Shown here one piece after another: positions 23,096 through 32,278 of a DNA stretch of 64,000 bases. This stretch comes from Trichostrongylus colubriformis. Taxonomy: Eukaryota; Nematoda; Chromadorea; Rhabditida; Trichostrongylidae. A model generated the notes under the pieces. That model had not been told where the DNA came from. It made no database searches and saw only the letters and a program-made list of their open reading frames with translations. Made by a program: the position numbers and the translations under genes. The stretch covers positions 16,094,068-16,158,067 of the forward strand of contig OZ022259.1 in NCBI GenBank assembly GCA_963978905.1. Reading direction: 5' to 3'. Every line of letters begins with the position of its first letter. Positions within the stretch are counted from its first letter, which is position 1.

Positions 23096-23497
23096 GGTTA
23101 GGCGATTTAGGAGGAAAGACGTTTCGATTAGGTGAATGATACACCTGAAACGCGAATTCTAAGCAATGCCTAGGAGACGCTGCCAGGAGTTCATTCCCAT
23201 AGCATATAAGATACTGTTCATACTAGTGGGATTTGTGTTTTTGAGGAGCTGCGAATTTTGTTTAAAATGATAAAGATACGTATATCAATAGGGAGAATCG
23301 CACAGTTATCGTTTTTGTGGAATTGCGGCATTGTCGATTATGCGGAAGAAGAGGAGATACGTATCGAGTTTCTCGCAGATTCCACAATTCCGCAGAAACA
23401 CGGATTCCAACTCTATGAACGCTGGTTCATGGCTGAGGCTTTTTTTTATATAAAGAGAAAAAAAGAGCTGAAGAGCTTTAGCCTGAGCCTAAGCCAT

Positions 23498-23726
23498 TGT
23501 TCAGAGTTCGCGATTCAGGGGATCGCGCGATTCGTGGGATTCACGCGATCCAGGCGTATCATTTTACCCAATCGATACGTATCTTGTCCTTTCCGCATGA
23601 ACCGCCTAATCGTCTGAATAGCGTGAATTGCGCGATGACGCGATTGAATGAATCGCTTGATCGATCTGTATCTTTTTTCCTTCTGGCTGGATCACTCGAG
23701 TCGCGTGAAGCACGAACTCTGAACAA
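23498..23726. repeat. TIR element, ends TTGTTCAGAGTTCGCG
   Basis: The left end TTGTTCAGAGTTCGCGATTC pairs with the right end GAAGCACGAACTCTGAACAA. The interior has repeated GCGATT/AATCGC motifs. Similar single ends (TTGTTCAGAGTTCGCG near 19237 and AACTCTGAACAC near 21808) show other family members in the cox-6A copy 3 locus. Confidence 0.6.
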
Positions 23727-24026
23727 CACCTATAGGAGGGGGTGAAAGCTGGGAGGGCAAACAACCTCTGGGTACGAAAAGGGCTTTCCTACGTGACAAG
23801 TGGCTCACACGCCTGGAGCTCTTATTCCTTTCCGACTCTGGTTGAAACACATTCTTCCTGGCCATGTTTGTCATATTTTTACTCAAATAAGACTGAATGA
23901 TGTGCTAGGCCTTCAGAATATCTTTGAGTTATAAAACTTGATGTCGCGTCTCCTCCCCGCTCCCCACCCCTGGCCCACTCAATGAGCCTTCAGTACCACG
24001 TAAACAGTACAAACAAACATACCACG

Positions 24027-24239
24027 GGTGCTATCGCAAGGGGGGGGCATCTTATAAAAGGCTGCTCACTTAAGCATCTGAGAGAGATCTCTGAGGGGTT
24101 TATCTGCACACGCAGGAGTATATTTGTGCTTGAACCTTTGTACAGGAAGAGAGGGCGTGCGGGTTCCTCTTTTCAGGCTTAGGCAAAGGTTGTCCACGAA
24201 ATGCCCCCCCCCCCAACTCCCTTTAGCTACGATTGCGCC
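24027..24239. repeat. Poly-G/C MITE, copy 3
   Basis: GGTGCTATCGCAAGGGGGGG at the left and a C-run followed by worn CTACGATTGCGCC at the right. The interior 'agagatctctgaggggttta' matches the other copies. Confidence 0.7.
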
Positions 24240-26100
24240 TACTATGCTCAAGATTATATACAGTACGAGGCTTAAGAGACTTTACACCCTAACTGTTCAT
24301 ACAATCGTTCGACCTAGTAACATCAATTGAGCGACTCACCTTGAAGCTACAAAAGTACGGAATGAAGCACACAGATAAGCCGGCTGCTGACTCTGGTGCG
24401 ATCTTTGGGATACTGAGGGAGAGTGAGTGATAGGGTAAATAAGGATGGGATTCGATTGTACATGTTAAACACTCGCTATTGTCATTCACATCGCACCTCC
24501 TGAGGCAGCGTTCATAGTGGCGGAAATACGATTTTTCAGAATTGTGGAAGGCAAAAGAGCACTCTGTGACGCTTTATAGGCTGTGATAGGGATAATTCGG
24601 GGCGAATTCGAAAGATCGCTGAATATGAAAGCCGAGGTACTCAGTAGTACGACTGGGGAGAAAAAAGAAATGAAACTGTCTAAAACCAGAGAAATACGAT
24701 TCTCTTTCCGCCCTTAGTTCTCAAAAGGGGTGGACCGGGGTGAGAAAAAGGGCGGGCTGGAATAAAAGTGTCGGCAACAGCTGTTGACAAAGACGCTTTC
24801 TCCAAAGCTCAAAGGCTCATCGGAAATTTCGCCACATATAGTCTTTCCAGGCCCGTAGCTTTAATTTGGATGACTTACATCAAAAATTTTCATGACCCAC
24901 ATTGTCGTTATTTTTGTGCTTGAGCCTCAGATGACATATGATGACACATTGCTGGGAACTTTGGTTACGTTTTATTACCAAGTTGAAATTTCGATGCTAC
25001 GAGTGAGGATGAGGCTAGATGTAAAAGTCCTTTCCATCCATTTTTATGCAAAGCAAATCAATACAATACCACTGCTGGCAAACAGTGTTAAGCTCATAGT
25101 GAGGGACTGCCACCTATGCTGGTCGCCAAGCCGTTGTGAACATCACTGCAACTTTCCCTTCTCAAAATACCATGTGCTGGTTTGCGACCAGGTGAGAAGG
25201 GAATGGAATCAGTTCGTTGAAAAGCCAACGTTTTCAGAAATTGCTGTGTTTGCCAACGAATACCAAAGTAACAGTGGACGAATGTCTTACCATAGCAGGA
25301 GATACTTGCTGGTTCAGCGAAATGTTACCTTTTCTGAAGCGTAAAAATTAATACTAAAAAGCGTTCTTCTCATATTCTTCTCACTGTATGACGCATTGCT
25401 GTAGATTGGGGCATTGTGAGTTTTTATGAAACGAAACAGGATTACTCATTGCTAGACCGATGTTTGCTTTCTTCGCCAAATGCTATTTCACCGCTCTGAT
25501 CAAACAGATTTCATGAATCGACAATTCAGCATTCACCTTCATCGGCCACCTTCCCACCCTCCGCAACTCATTCCTTCCAACTTGGCCAATCGTTTTAGAA
25601 AACTTTTCAGCTAAATATGCAGCTTTAAACTTACTCTTTATTGCCTAGTTTATTGAATAGATGATCTGAAAGGATATCCAAATTTTGTAATAACTGAAGA
25701 ATGTATTCTCCATGACTCCACGTTCTTCTAATCGATTACTCTTAACGTTAGGATAAAGTGCAGGTTCGAGTCCCGTCCGACACCGAAGCTTTTGCCCATA
25801 ACTCAGCATCCTTGTAGTGACAAACGAATCGTTTTAACGTGGAATTCAGAAGGAAGAGGTGTACGACAGTTCACATCTGAAAAATAATGCAAAACTCAAA
25901 ATTCAAAAGTTAAGGAACTGGAAAAGCCAAGAAAAGAAATTGCGATCAAACTGCGTTCCCTGTACAAGCACAGGGAGAGCAAAATAAACTAAAAGCGATA
26001 GGTGCACATCGGAGCAGCAAAATGGAATCAGGCCATTAGGGGAGGAGGAGGGGGGACGACGTGACAAACATATCATATATCAGAAGTGCGAAGTTAGCGC
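24240..26100. other. Intergenic stretch with one unassigned ORF
   Basis: A related but worn copy of the AAAGGCAGCATTAGGGG MITE lies about 24575-24880. An open frame of 150 codons on the plus strand (24892-25344) starts MTHIVVIFVLEPQMTYDDTL; it matches no family I know, has no clear splice partners, and may be chance. A T-arm-like GGTTCGAGTCC near 25764 has no complete tRNA around it. The rest is featureless. Confidence 0.4.
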
Positions 26101-26689
26101 ATAACATGACGTAGAACTTGCCCGAAATGGTAGATTTCGGATAGCACAGCCTGGTCTACGTCTACCCACTGCCAAAAATGGTTTTACTCGATTTTCAGTT
26201 TCACTAGACCTGAAAAAAAAAACAAATATCGTCCTTTTACAGCTTCCCATTTTTGCTCGACGACAAAAGCGTATCCATTGTGATGCCCTCCGTTCCCGAA
26301 GCTCATCTATGCTTGTATGGCATATGTATGAGCTGTGCATAGTTGATTGTTCCGCATGAAATCGATTTCATTGATTCTGTCAAGTGAGCGCAACTAGTTT
26401 TCCACACCTCACACACCATTTTCTGCTTTTTTGTACACCTTTCCTCGGCGTTTCAGGCTGAGATCTTTGTACACACTACATAGATGTAGGTGTTTCATCG
26501 TCATTTTTGGCTGTTTCCATCTTAACATGGAATAAGTCCTCCTTCCTTTTATTGGCTGAGACATGTCTCTGATTCCTCACTAATTGCACGCTTTATGGTT
26601 GTAACTGATTGCGGAATATTTGAAAACCTTTTCTTCTTACCATATTACACATGCTCAAAGTCAATCAATCAAACAATCGCTTTTGTATA
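26101..26689. repeat. Direct repeat flanking the LINE, left copy (589 bp)
   Basis: From ATAACATGACGTAGAACTTG to CGCTTTTGTATA, this stretch is repeated in the same orientation at 29933-30522. The only difference I noticed is one A in an oligo-A run near 26215. Read on the minus strand, the right-hand copy carries the upstream part of LINE ORF1, so the repeat is element 5' sequence, and this left copy abuts the LINE 3' end directly. Confidence 0.9.
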
Positions 26690-29600
26690 TTGATTTATTG
26701 ATGGACATGCCAGATTGCATGTGTTGAGAACAGGTAAAACACAACAAATAAAGTGCCTAGAGAAAAGTAATAATAACAACAGGAACAAACTGGTTACTAA
26801 AATATAAAGTTATATAAATTTGTCGGCAGTTCTTTTGAAGACACCATACTTCATTGAGATGTCATTAGATCGCAAGAAAGAATTAAAAGTGGTGCGGACC
26901 CTGTCTGAGAAAAACTTTGACCTGACCTGAGAACGAGCAGTTGTGGTCGAAATTTTCTTTGATGCTCCTCTTGTATTGGACTTTACAACTGTGAAAAATT
27001 TGGAAAGGTCTAAACGGACCATACCGTGATAGATCTTATACGCCATAAGAAGGTCGAACCTCTTTCTCCTGGAAGCCAAAGATTTCAACCCAAATATCTT
27101 GTTTCTTTCAGTTCCATTTGGTATGTCATCATAATTGGCGTGAAGACAGCGGAGCATCAGCTTACGGGTAAAGTTATTTTGGACGCCCTCAAGAGCAAAA
27201 ATATCCTTCTTTTTGTGAGGAGAGTACACTGTAGTACCACACTCTAAGATAGGACGAACGTATGTTTTATACGCTCGTAACAGAATTGAGGGGTTTTTTG
27301 TACGGAGAACTCTATAAATATTGAATGTTCTACGAAGACCTTTAGCTACTAGCGATTTATAGTGTCCAGAGAAATCAAGATTTCTATCATAGAGAAACCC
27401 AAGATCTCGCACTTCAGACACTATTTTAAGATCCCTATCTCCAAGATGATATTGTGGGAGCCTAATTTGCTTACCTATGCACATCATTTGTGTTTTCTCA
27501 GTGGAAATCGAAAGACTGTTAACCTTAGCCCATTCAAATACTGAATTAATGGCTGTTTGAAGATTTGAGTCAGCATCAATTCCTTGTACCACCTTATAGA
27601 TCTTAATATCATCTGCATAAATACTGCACGAAATTCCAAGGTCCTTAAAGATGAATGGAAGATCTGCAGTGTAGATGTTGAATAAAATGGGTGAGAGCAC
27701 TCCCCCTTGAGGCACACCAGTTTTCACCGTGCGAATTGAGGAGCACGAGCCACCAACGCATACTTGAAAAGTCCTATCAGACAAGAATCCTTTGATCCAG
27801 TTCCTAGTTAGAGGATGGACTCCAAAATGTTCCAACTTTTGTATAAGTATTTCATGGGAAACCTTATCGAATGCTTTTTGGAAATCGAAGTATACAACAT
27901 CGACGTTTTTCCCCTGATCGTAAGCTTTTGTCCAATCATTAAAACATTCTAACAGGGCTGTTTCAGTGGACCGACCCTTTGTAAAGCCATGATGTGAGTA
28001 AGGAATAATAGCAAACTTGCTAAGATGAGAAAGTAATTGTTTTTTGAGAAGTTTTTCAAATATTCTAGCGAAAAAGGAGGTTAAACTGATAGGTCTGTAG
28101 TTTTTGGGATCAGACAGAGGTTCTTTTTTCGGAAGAGGAATCACTATAGCCTGTTTCCATCTTCTGGGAATTTCGCTCGTCATGAAGCTGAGATTGAAAA
28201 GAAATTCTAGAGGACCTGAGATTTCATGTATGCAGTTTTTTACCACTACATAAGGGATACCATCTGGATTTGTGGAGGCTGTTGAAGGCCAGTCGAACAA
28301 GGTTCGAGCAATATCGTCTCTATGAAACCAGGGAGCCGGGTCGTTGGATTCAATTTTGGGGCATTTCATGAGTGGAACTGCAACACATGGAGAACCGAAA
28401 GATTTTTCGAATGCGTTGGCCAGAAGATCAGCTTTGCTTTTATCTGTCACAGCTCTACCAGAATCATCGCATAAGGTGGAAATACATGGTTTATCAGTGA
28501 GCCTTGAATTGAGAATGGAGTAAAACGCTTTTATGCCCCCTTTCGTCATTAATTTGTTTTCAACGTAAGCGACATACTTATTCAGTTTTTTTGAATACAT
28601 CTCATTAAACAGGCGGTATTGTTTCCAAGCAGATGGCTCCTGGGAATTAACAGCAAAACTCCAGAGATTATCTCTCTTTCTAGACAACCGAGAAAGATAC
28701 GTTGGAAGCTTCAGCATGGGTCGGGGGTGTGATTTAGATGGGATGAATAAATCCATGGCGTGATGCAAGATTGCCAAAAACATTTCATATTTGCCGTCGA
28801 CACCGTCTACACTGTTGAGTGAGCCCAACCAGTCAACATCATTCAAGTAGTTCCTCATCGCAGCAAAGTCAGCTTTGGAAAAATCTCTGCGCCAAGTTCG
28901 TATTGAAGGTTTAGCACGTATGCTTAAAGAAAACTTGATTGTAACGTGATCGCTGCCACCAATAGGCGGCTGACTATAAACAGAACTGACAAGCGACGGA
29001 CAGTTAGATAGCAGCAGATCAAGGTATGAATCTTTTCTAGTTGGGAAGTGGACACATTGGAGAAAATCATGTGCAGTCAAAAATTCGATAAATTTGGTTC
29101 CTATACCTTCCTTGCATTTGCTGAGACAAGACCAGTTTATCTGCGGCAGATTGAAGTCTCCACTAATGATAGTAAAGTTCTGGAAAGAGCTTAGGTCACT
29201 TAGCGCCTTGAAGAGTTGAATACTATACGTTGCGGAACAACTAGGAGCCCTATAAACTGCAATCACTCGAATTTCTTGGGAATAAAAACTAACATCGCAA
29301 GCCAGAACTTCATAGGAATCTTTGACGGACTCCTTGAAAAGTACATTTACTGAATATTGTTTTCTAATCAGGATGGCAACACCACCTCCCCTTTTGTACC
29401 TTCGGTCGGATCGGTAGCAATTGTATTGAGAACAAGCGATACCCAATAAGGAGGAGACATCATGTTTAGAGTTTAGCCACGTTTCACTAAAGATGGCCAG
29501 GTCGCAGTTTTCTTTACAAAGATAAAACGATAAATCGTCTCCATTTTTTAGAACAGAACGAATATTAGCGTAAACACAACTTATAGAAGATTCAACAGAC

Positions 29601-29932
29601 CGAAGAGTAGTTAGACGTTTTTCGAAACAGTGGACTCAGCAATCATGCTACTCGACAGATTTTGACTAGCTGAGAGCACTACAGGATCAACATTTGAGTG
29701 CGAAGCTTTTGCCGGATCTAGTGAACGTGAACGTGATTCTCGAATGCGATCCCTTTCTTCCTTTGTGAGGGAAGGACGGATGAAAACCCCTCTGTGGAAG
29801 AAGGAGCGAAGCCGAGAAGCGCGCTTCAAAACCAACTGTTGTAACTTAGATGTTGGGAGGACCACCTTTAATAGGCGTGGGCGACTATTGTTGGGTTTGC
29901 CTAGACGATACACGCTGCACGGAATGCATTCA
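26690..29932 (-). mobile_element. CR1-like non-LTR retrotransposon (LINE) body
   Basis: A minus-strand element with the tail of ORF1, a complete-looking ORF2 and a short 3' UTR ending in the repeat-like TCAATAAATCAATA, with no poly-A. Short microsatellite-like 3' ends instead of poly-A are typical of the CR1/L2 group. The element is bracketed by the 589/590-bp direct repeats. Clade assignment is by motif impression only. Confidence 0.85.
26810..29635 (-). CDS. LINE ORF2: endonuclease plus reverse transcriptase
   Basis: The longest open frame in the window: 878 codons from the ATG at 29446 to the stop at 26810, and open further upstream to 29635, where it overlaps the end of ORF1 in another frame. 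The upstream part encodes the start of the apurinic-type endonuclease (CDLAIFSETWLNS). The rest of that domain shows SGDFNLPQINW and GGSDH. The reverse transcriptase follows with NYRPISLTSF, FDFQKAFDKVSH, GVPQGGVLSPILFN, the catalytic YADD and a thumb region. It copies element RNA at a nicked chromosomal target. No stop or frameshift interrupts it, so the copy is young. It may use a start in the overlap or translational coupling with ORF1; the ATG at 29446 would cut into the endonuclease and is probably not the true start. Confidence 0.93.
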   Translation of the reverse strand, partial: VHCFEKRLTTLRSVESSISCVYANIRSVLKNGDDLSFYLCKENCDLAIFSETWLNSKHDVSSLLGIACSQYNCYRSDRRYKRGGGVAILIRKQYSVNVLFKESVKDSYEVLACDVSFYSQEIRVIAVYRAPSCSATYSIQLFKALSDLSSFQNFTIISGDFNLPQINWSCLSKCKEGIGTKFIEFLTAHDFLQCVHFPTRKDSYLDLLLSNCPSLVSSVYSQPPIGGSDHVTIKFSLSIRAKPSIRTWRRDFSKADFAAMRNYLNDVDWLGSLNSVDGVDGKYEMFLAILHHAMDLFIPSKSHPRPMLKLPTYLSRLSRKRDNLWSFAVNSQEPSAWKQYRLFNEMYSKKLNKYVAYVENKLMTKGGIKAFYSILNSRLTDKPCISTLCDDSGRAVTDKSKADLLANAFEKSFGSPCVAVPLMKCPKIESNDPAPWFHRDDIARTLFDWPSTASTNPDGIPYVVVKNCIHEISGPLEFLFNLSFMTSEIPRRWKQAIVIPLPKKEPLSDPKNYRPISLTSFFARIFEKLLKKQLLSHLSKFAIIPYSHHGFTKGRSTETALLECFNDWTKAYDQGKNVDVVYFDFQKAFDKVSHEILIQKLEHFGVHPLTRNWIKGFLSDRTFQVCVGGSCSSIRTVKTGVPQGGVLSPILFNIYTADLPFIFKDLGISCSIYADDIKIYKVVQGIDADSNLQTAINSVFEWAKVNSLSISTEKTQMMCIGKQIRLPQYHLGDRDLKIVSEVRDLGFLYDRNLDFSGHYKSLVAKGLRRTFNIYRVLRTKNPSILLRAYKTYVRPILECGTTVYSPHKKKDIFALEGVQNNFTRKLMLRCLHANYDDIPNGTERNKIFGLKSLASRRKRFDLLMAYKIYHGMVRLDLSKFFTVVKSNTRGASKKISTTTARSQVRSKFFSDRVRTTFNSFLRSNDISMKYGVFKRTADKFI

Positions 29933-29979
29933 ATAACATGACGTAGAACTTGCCCGAAATGGTAGATTTCGGATAGCAC
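29611..29979 (-). CDS. LINE ORF1, C-terminal part
   Basis: A frame ending at the TAA at 29611-29613 reads LSEIYHFGQVLRHVIE, then RPRLLKVVLPTSKLQQLVLK and GVFIRPSLTKEERDRIRESR. This is the basic C-terminal portion typical of ORF1 nucleic-acid-binding proteins in CR1-like elements. The frame continues upstream into the direct repeat for about a dozen codons (HFWQWVDVDQ) before a stop, so ORF1 here is 5'-incomplete or spliced (a T-rich CAG acceptor-like site lies just upstream). Overlaps the open ORF2 frame by about 25 bp. Confidence 0.7.
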   Translation of the reverse strand: MLSEIYHFGQVLRHVIECIPCSVYRLGKPNNSRPRLLKVVLPTSKLQQLVLKRASRLRSFFHRGVFIRPSLTKEERDRIRESRSRSLDPAKASHSNVDPVVLSASQNLSSSMIAESTVSKNV

Positions 29980-30522
29980 AGCCTGGTCTACGTCTACCCA
30001 CTGCCAAAAATGGTTTTACTCGATTTTCAGTTTCACTAGACCTGAAAAAAAAAAACAAATATCGTCCTTTTACAGCTTCCCATTTTTGCTCGACGACAAA
30101 AGCGTATCCATTGTGATGCCCTCCGTTCCCGAAGCTCATCTATGCTTGTATGGCATATGTATGAGCTGTGCATAGTTGATTGTTCCGCATGAAATCGATT
30201 TCATTGATTCTGTCAAGTGAGCGCAACTAGTTTTCCACACCTCACACACCATTTTCTGCTTTTTTGTACACCTTTCCTCGGCGTTTCAGGCTGAGATCTT
30301 TGTACACACTACATAGATGTAGGTGTTTCATCGTCATTTTTGGCTGTTTCCATCTTAACATGGAATAAGTCCTCCTTCCTTTTATTGGCTGAGACATGTC
30401 TCTGATTCCTCACTAATTGCACGCTTTATGGTTGTAACTGATTGCGGAATATTTGAAAACCTTTTCTTCTTACCATATTACACATGCTCAAAGTCAATCA
30501 ATCAAACAATCGCTTTTGTATA
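29933..30522. repeat. Direct repeat flanking the LINE, right copy (590 bp)
   Basis: Same sequence as 26101-26689 except one extra A in the oligo-A run. Read on the minus strand it starts TATACAAAAGCG and leads without a break into the ORF1 tail. Confidence 0.9.
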
Positions 30523-30639
30523 CGACTGCACATGTCGAAAATGCTTGAATAATGCTGCAAACGAAGTTAGCTCTCCAACGCTTCGCTACTTAGTGTTAGA
30601 GGTATAGGGTCGCGCAGAATACTTAAGGAAACCGGAAGG

Positions 30640-30947
30640 CGTTAATTTGGCAGATTGTGGAATGTGAAGTCAGTCTGACCGTAGAGAAAGAGCGGAATAA
30701 AATGGCGAAAGCCCCGAGAAATAGGAGCCCGACCGCGAACAATGTCTCTCGTCCCCGCTGGCAATTCGGCCGGCTGATGAACTGCAGAACGACATGCCGT
30801 GCTGCGCGATCGTGATAAGACTCCGAACGCACTTTTTCATTGCAAGTTACATCACACAGAACCTCTTGAAGTTTGTGAATTGTTTACAGAGGACGTGTAT
30901 TTACAGTTCTCACTATCTCCTCACCCCTCCTGGTGCCTTTTACAGCA
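30640..30947. repeat. MITE, GGCACCGGGAGGGG family
   Basis: The right end CACCCCTCCTGGTGCC and the interior 'tgccgtgctgcgcgatcgtg', 'gatgaactgcagaacgacat', match the pair of elements at 56047-56455 and 56745-57150. The left end is worn. Confidence 0.6.
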
Positions 30948-32278
30948 TTCATAGTGATGGAATCAGTGGAAGTGGATTAGGTACTGTCGGTAGAGGAGCT
31001 GTGAAAATAGTATGTTTTCATGAAGATGTAGAATCGTGGAATCTCCTTTTCTCTTATTCCTTCGACTGGACAGTGGCTGGAAGTCGATACCATAACCTAG
31101 TTCAACCTTTCACGCTACATACGCCCAATGGATGGATCAATCATCGTATCAGTACGATCCAAATCCTTCCCTTGGTAGATTGTTCATGATTCCAGATTTA
31201 CACGAAAGCTTCCGCGATTCTCCCATGATGCCCATTTTTGTCATTTCATTTTTTCCTGATCCCTCCTTCGGACTTCATGATTCCAGATTTCCACAGTCGC
31301 TCCCACGATTCTCCAAAGTGATACTCATCTTAATCATTCACTACTGTTGCCACCACTATGAACGCTGCCTCACAGATTTACGAATTACTCTGCTCACTGC
31401 TCATATCACGCTTTCCATCGGTTACTTTGCATTGATGCATACAGTAGTGGACAAAAATATATGCGGTTTTGCATACTAACCATAACTTTGGTCGACGTTC
31501 ACATTCTCATTCAATTTGATGAATGGAAAATGAGGATAAAGTTTTTAGCTTAATCAGTTCTTGTTGGGATGCGCCGCGCATCCTAGTTCCGTTCCCATTT
31601 GTGATGGCAGGTGAATGCGACTTGGCTCGTACAATAACTTGCCGAGCCACTCGATATACAAGTCAGTGCTTTTAGCCTCCCCCACAGGACTCTGGTACCA
31701 ATTCATCGACTCTGGAGTGATGGAAGACATGGTCGGTCAGGGTGGGCATTGATGCTGGATTTGATCCCTGCACCACGAGAGTGACGGTTCGCGCCGTCTG
31801 TCACTACACCATCACCGCAAGGGGTGTTTATAGGGAATTTTCTCGACCAGGCTGGTACACGATCAGCAGCAGTGGTGATTCCGCTGGAAAGAAGGCTTCA
31901 GTTGCTAAATCCATGAGCGCTTATTCAAAGTCCAGCACTTCAGATTGAAAGCATGAGTCATTTGGAACAGGGTTAATAGCATTTTGGACGGAAATTACAG
32001 TGAGTGAGTCAGACCACTATCACTGCATTCAATAGCTGAAGGCAAGGAATCGCCGTGAGAATTTATCACCTGCCTCCTATCTATAGTGGTGCTCTTTGGT
32101 AATTCCAATTTGTGCTTGTTATAAGGTGAAACTTCAAAAAAGGCGGTGGGGCTTCAGTCACCCATGTATTTATGCTTTACTGCTAATCCAACAACTTTCT
32201 ATACACTTCACTAAGTCCTTTCTCTCAGGAACTCTGTCTGTATCGTGAAGTATAGTACTGATAAGGAGCATTTCTAGA
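30948..32278. other. Intergenic stretch upstream of the Gly-rich gene
   Basis: Contains a repeat fragment around 31556-31720 (TTGTTGGGATGCGCCGCGCA, 'gactctggtaccaattcatc') that reappears in reverse orientation at 58380-58530. A 68-codon frame at 31742-31948 starts MGIDAGFDPCTTRVTVRAVC and is not recognised. No signal-peptide exon for the downstream gene was found here. Confidence 0.4.

Noticed and set aside
24338..24413. Exon-like block on the minus strand (CTCAG acceptor, GTGAGT donor, open frame IPKIAPESAAGLSVCFIPYF)
   Set aside because: Too short to assign, no partner exon found and no family recognised.
25755..25790. tRNA gene suggested by a GGTTCGAGTCC B-box-like motif
   Set aside because: No A box at the right distance, no pairing acceptor stem and a weak T-stem; at most a tRNA-derived fragment.
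26101..30522. LTR retrotransposon, suggested by long direct repeats
   Set aside because: No gag-protease-integrase order, and the reverse transcriptase and endonuclease are of non-LTR type; the repeats contain LINE ORF1 sequence rather than LTR signals.
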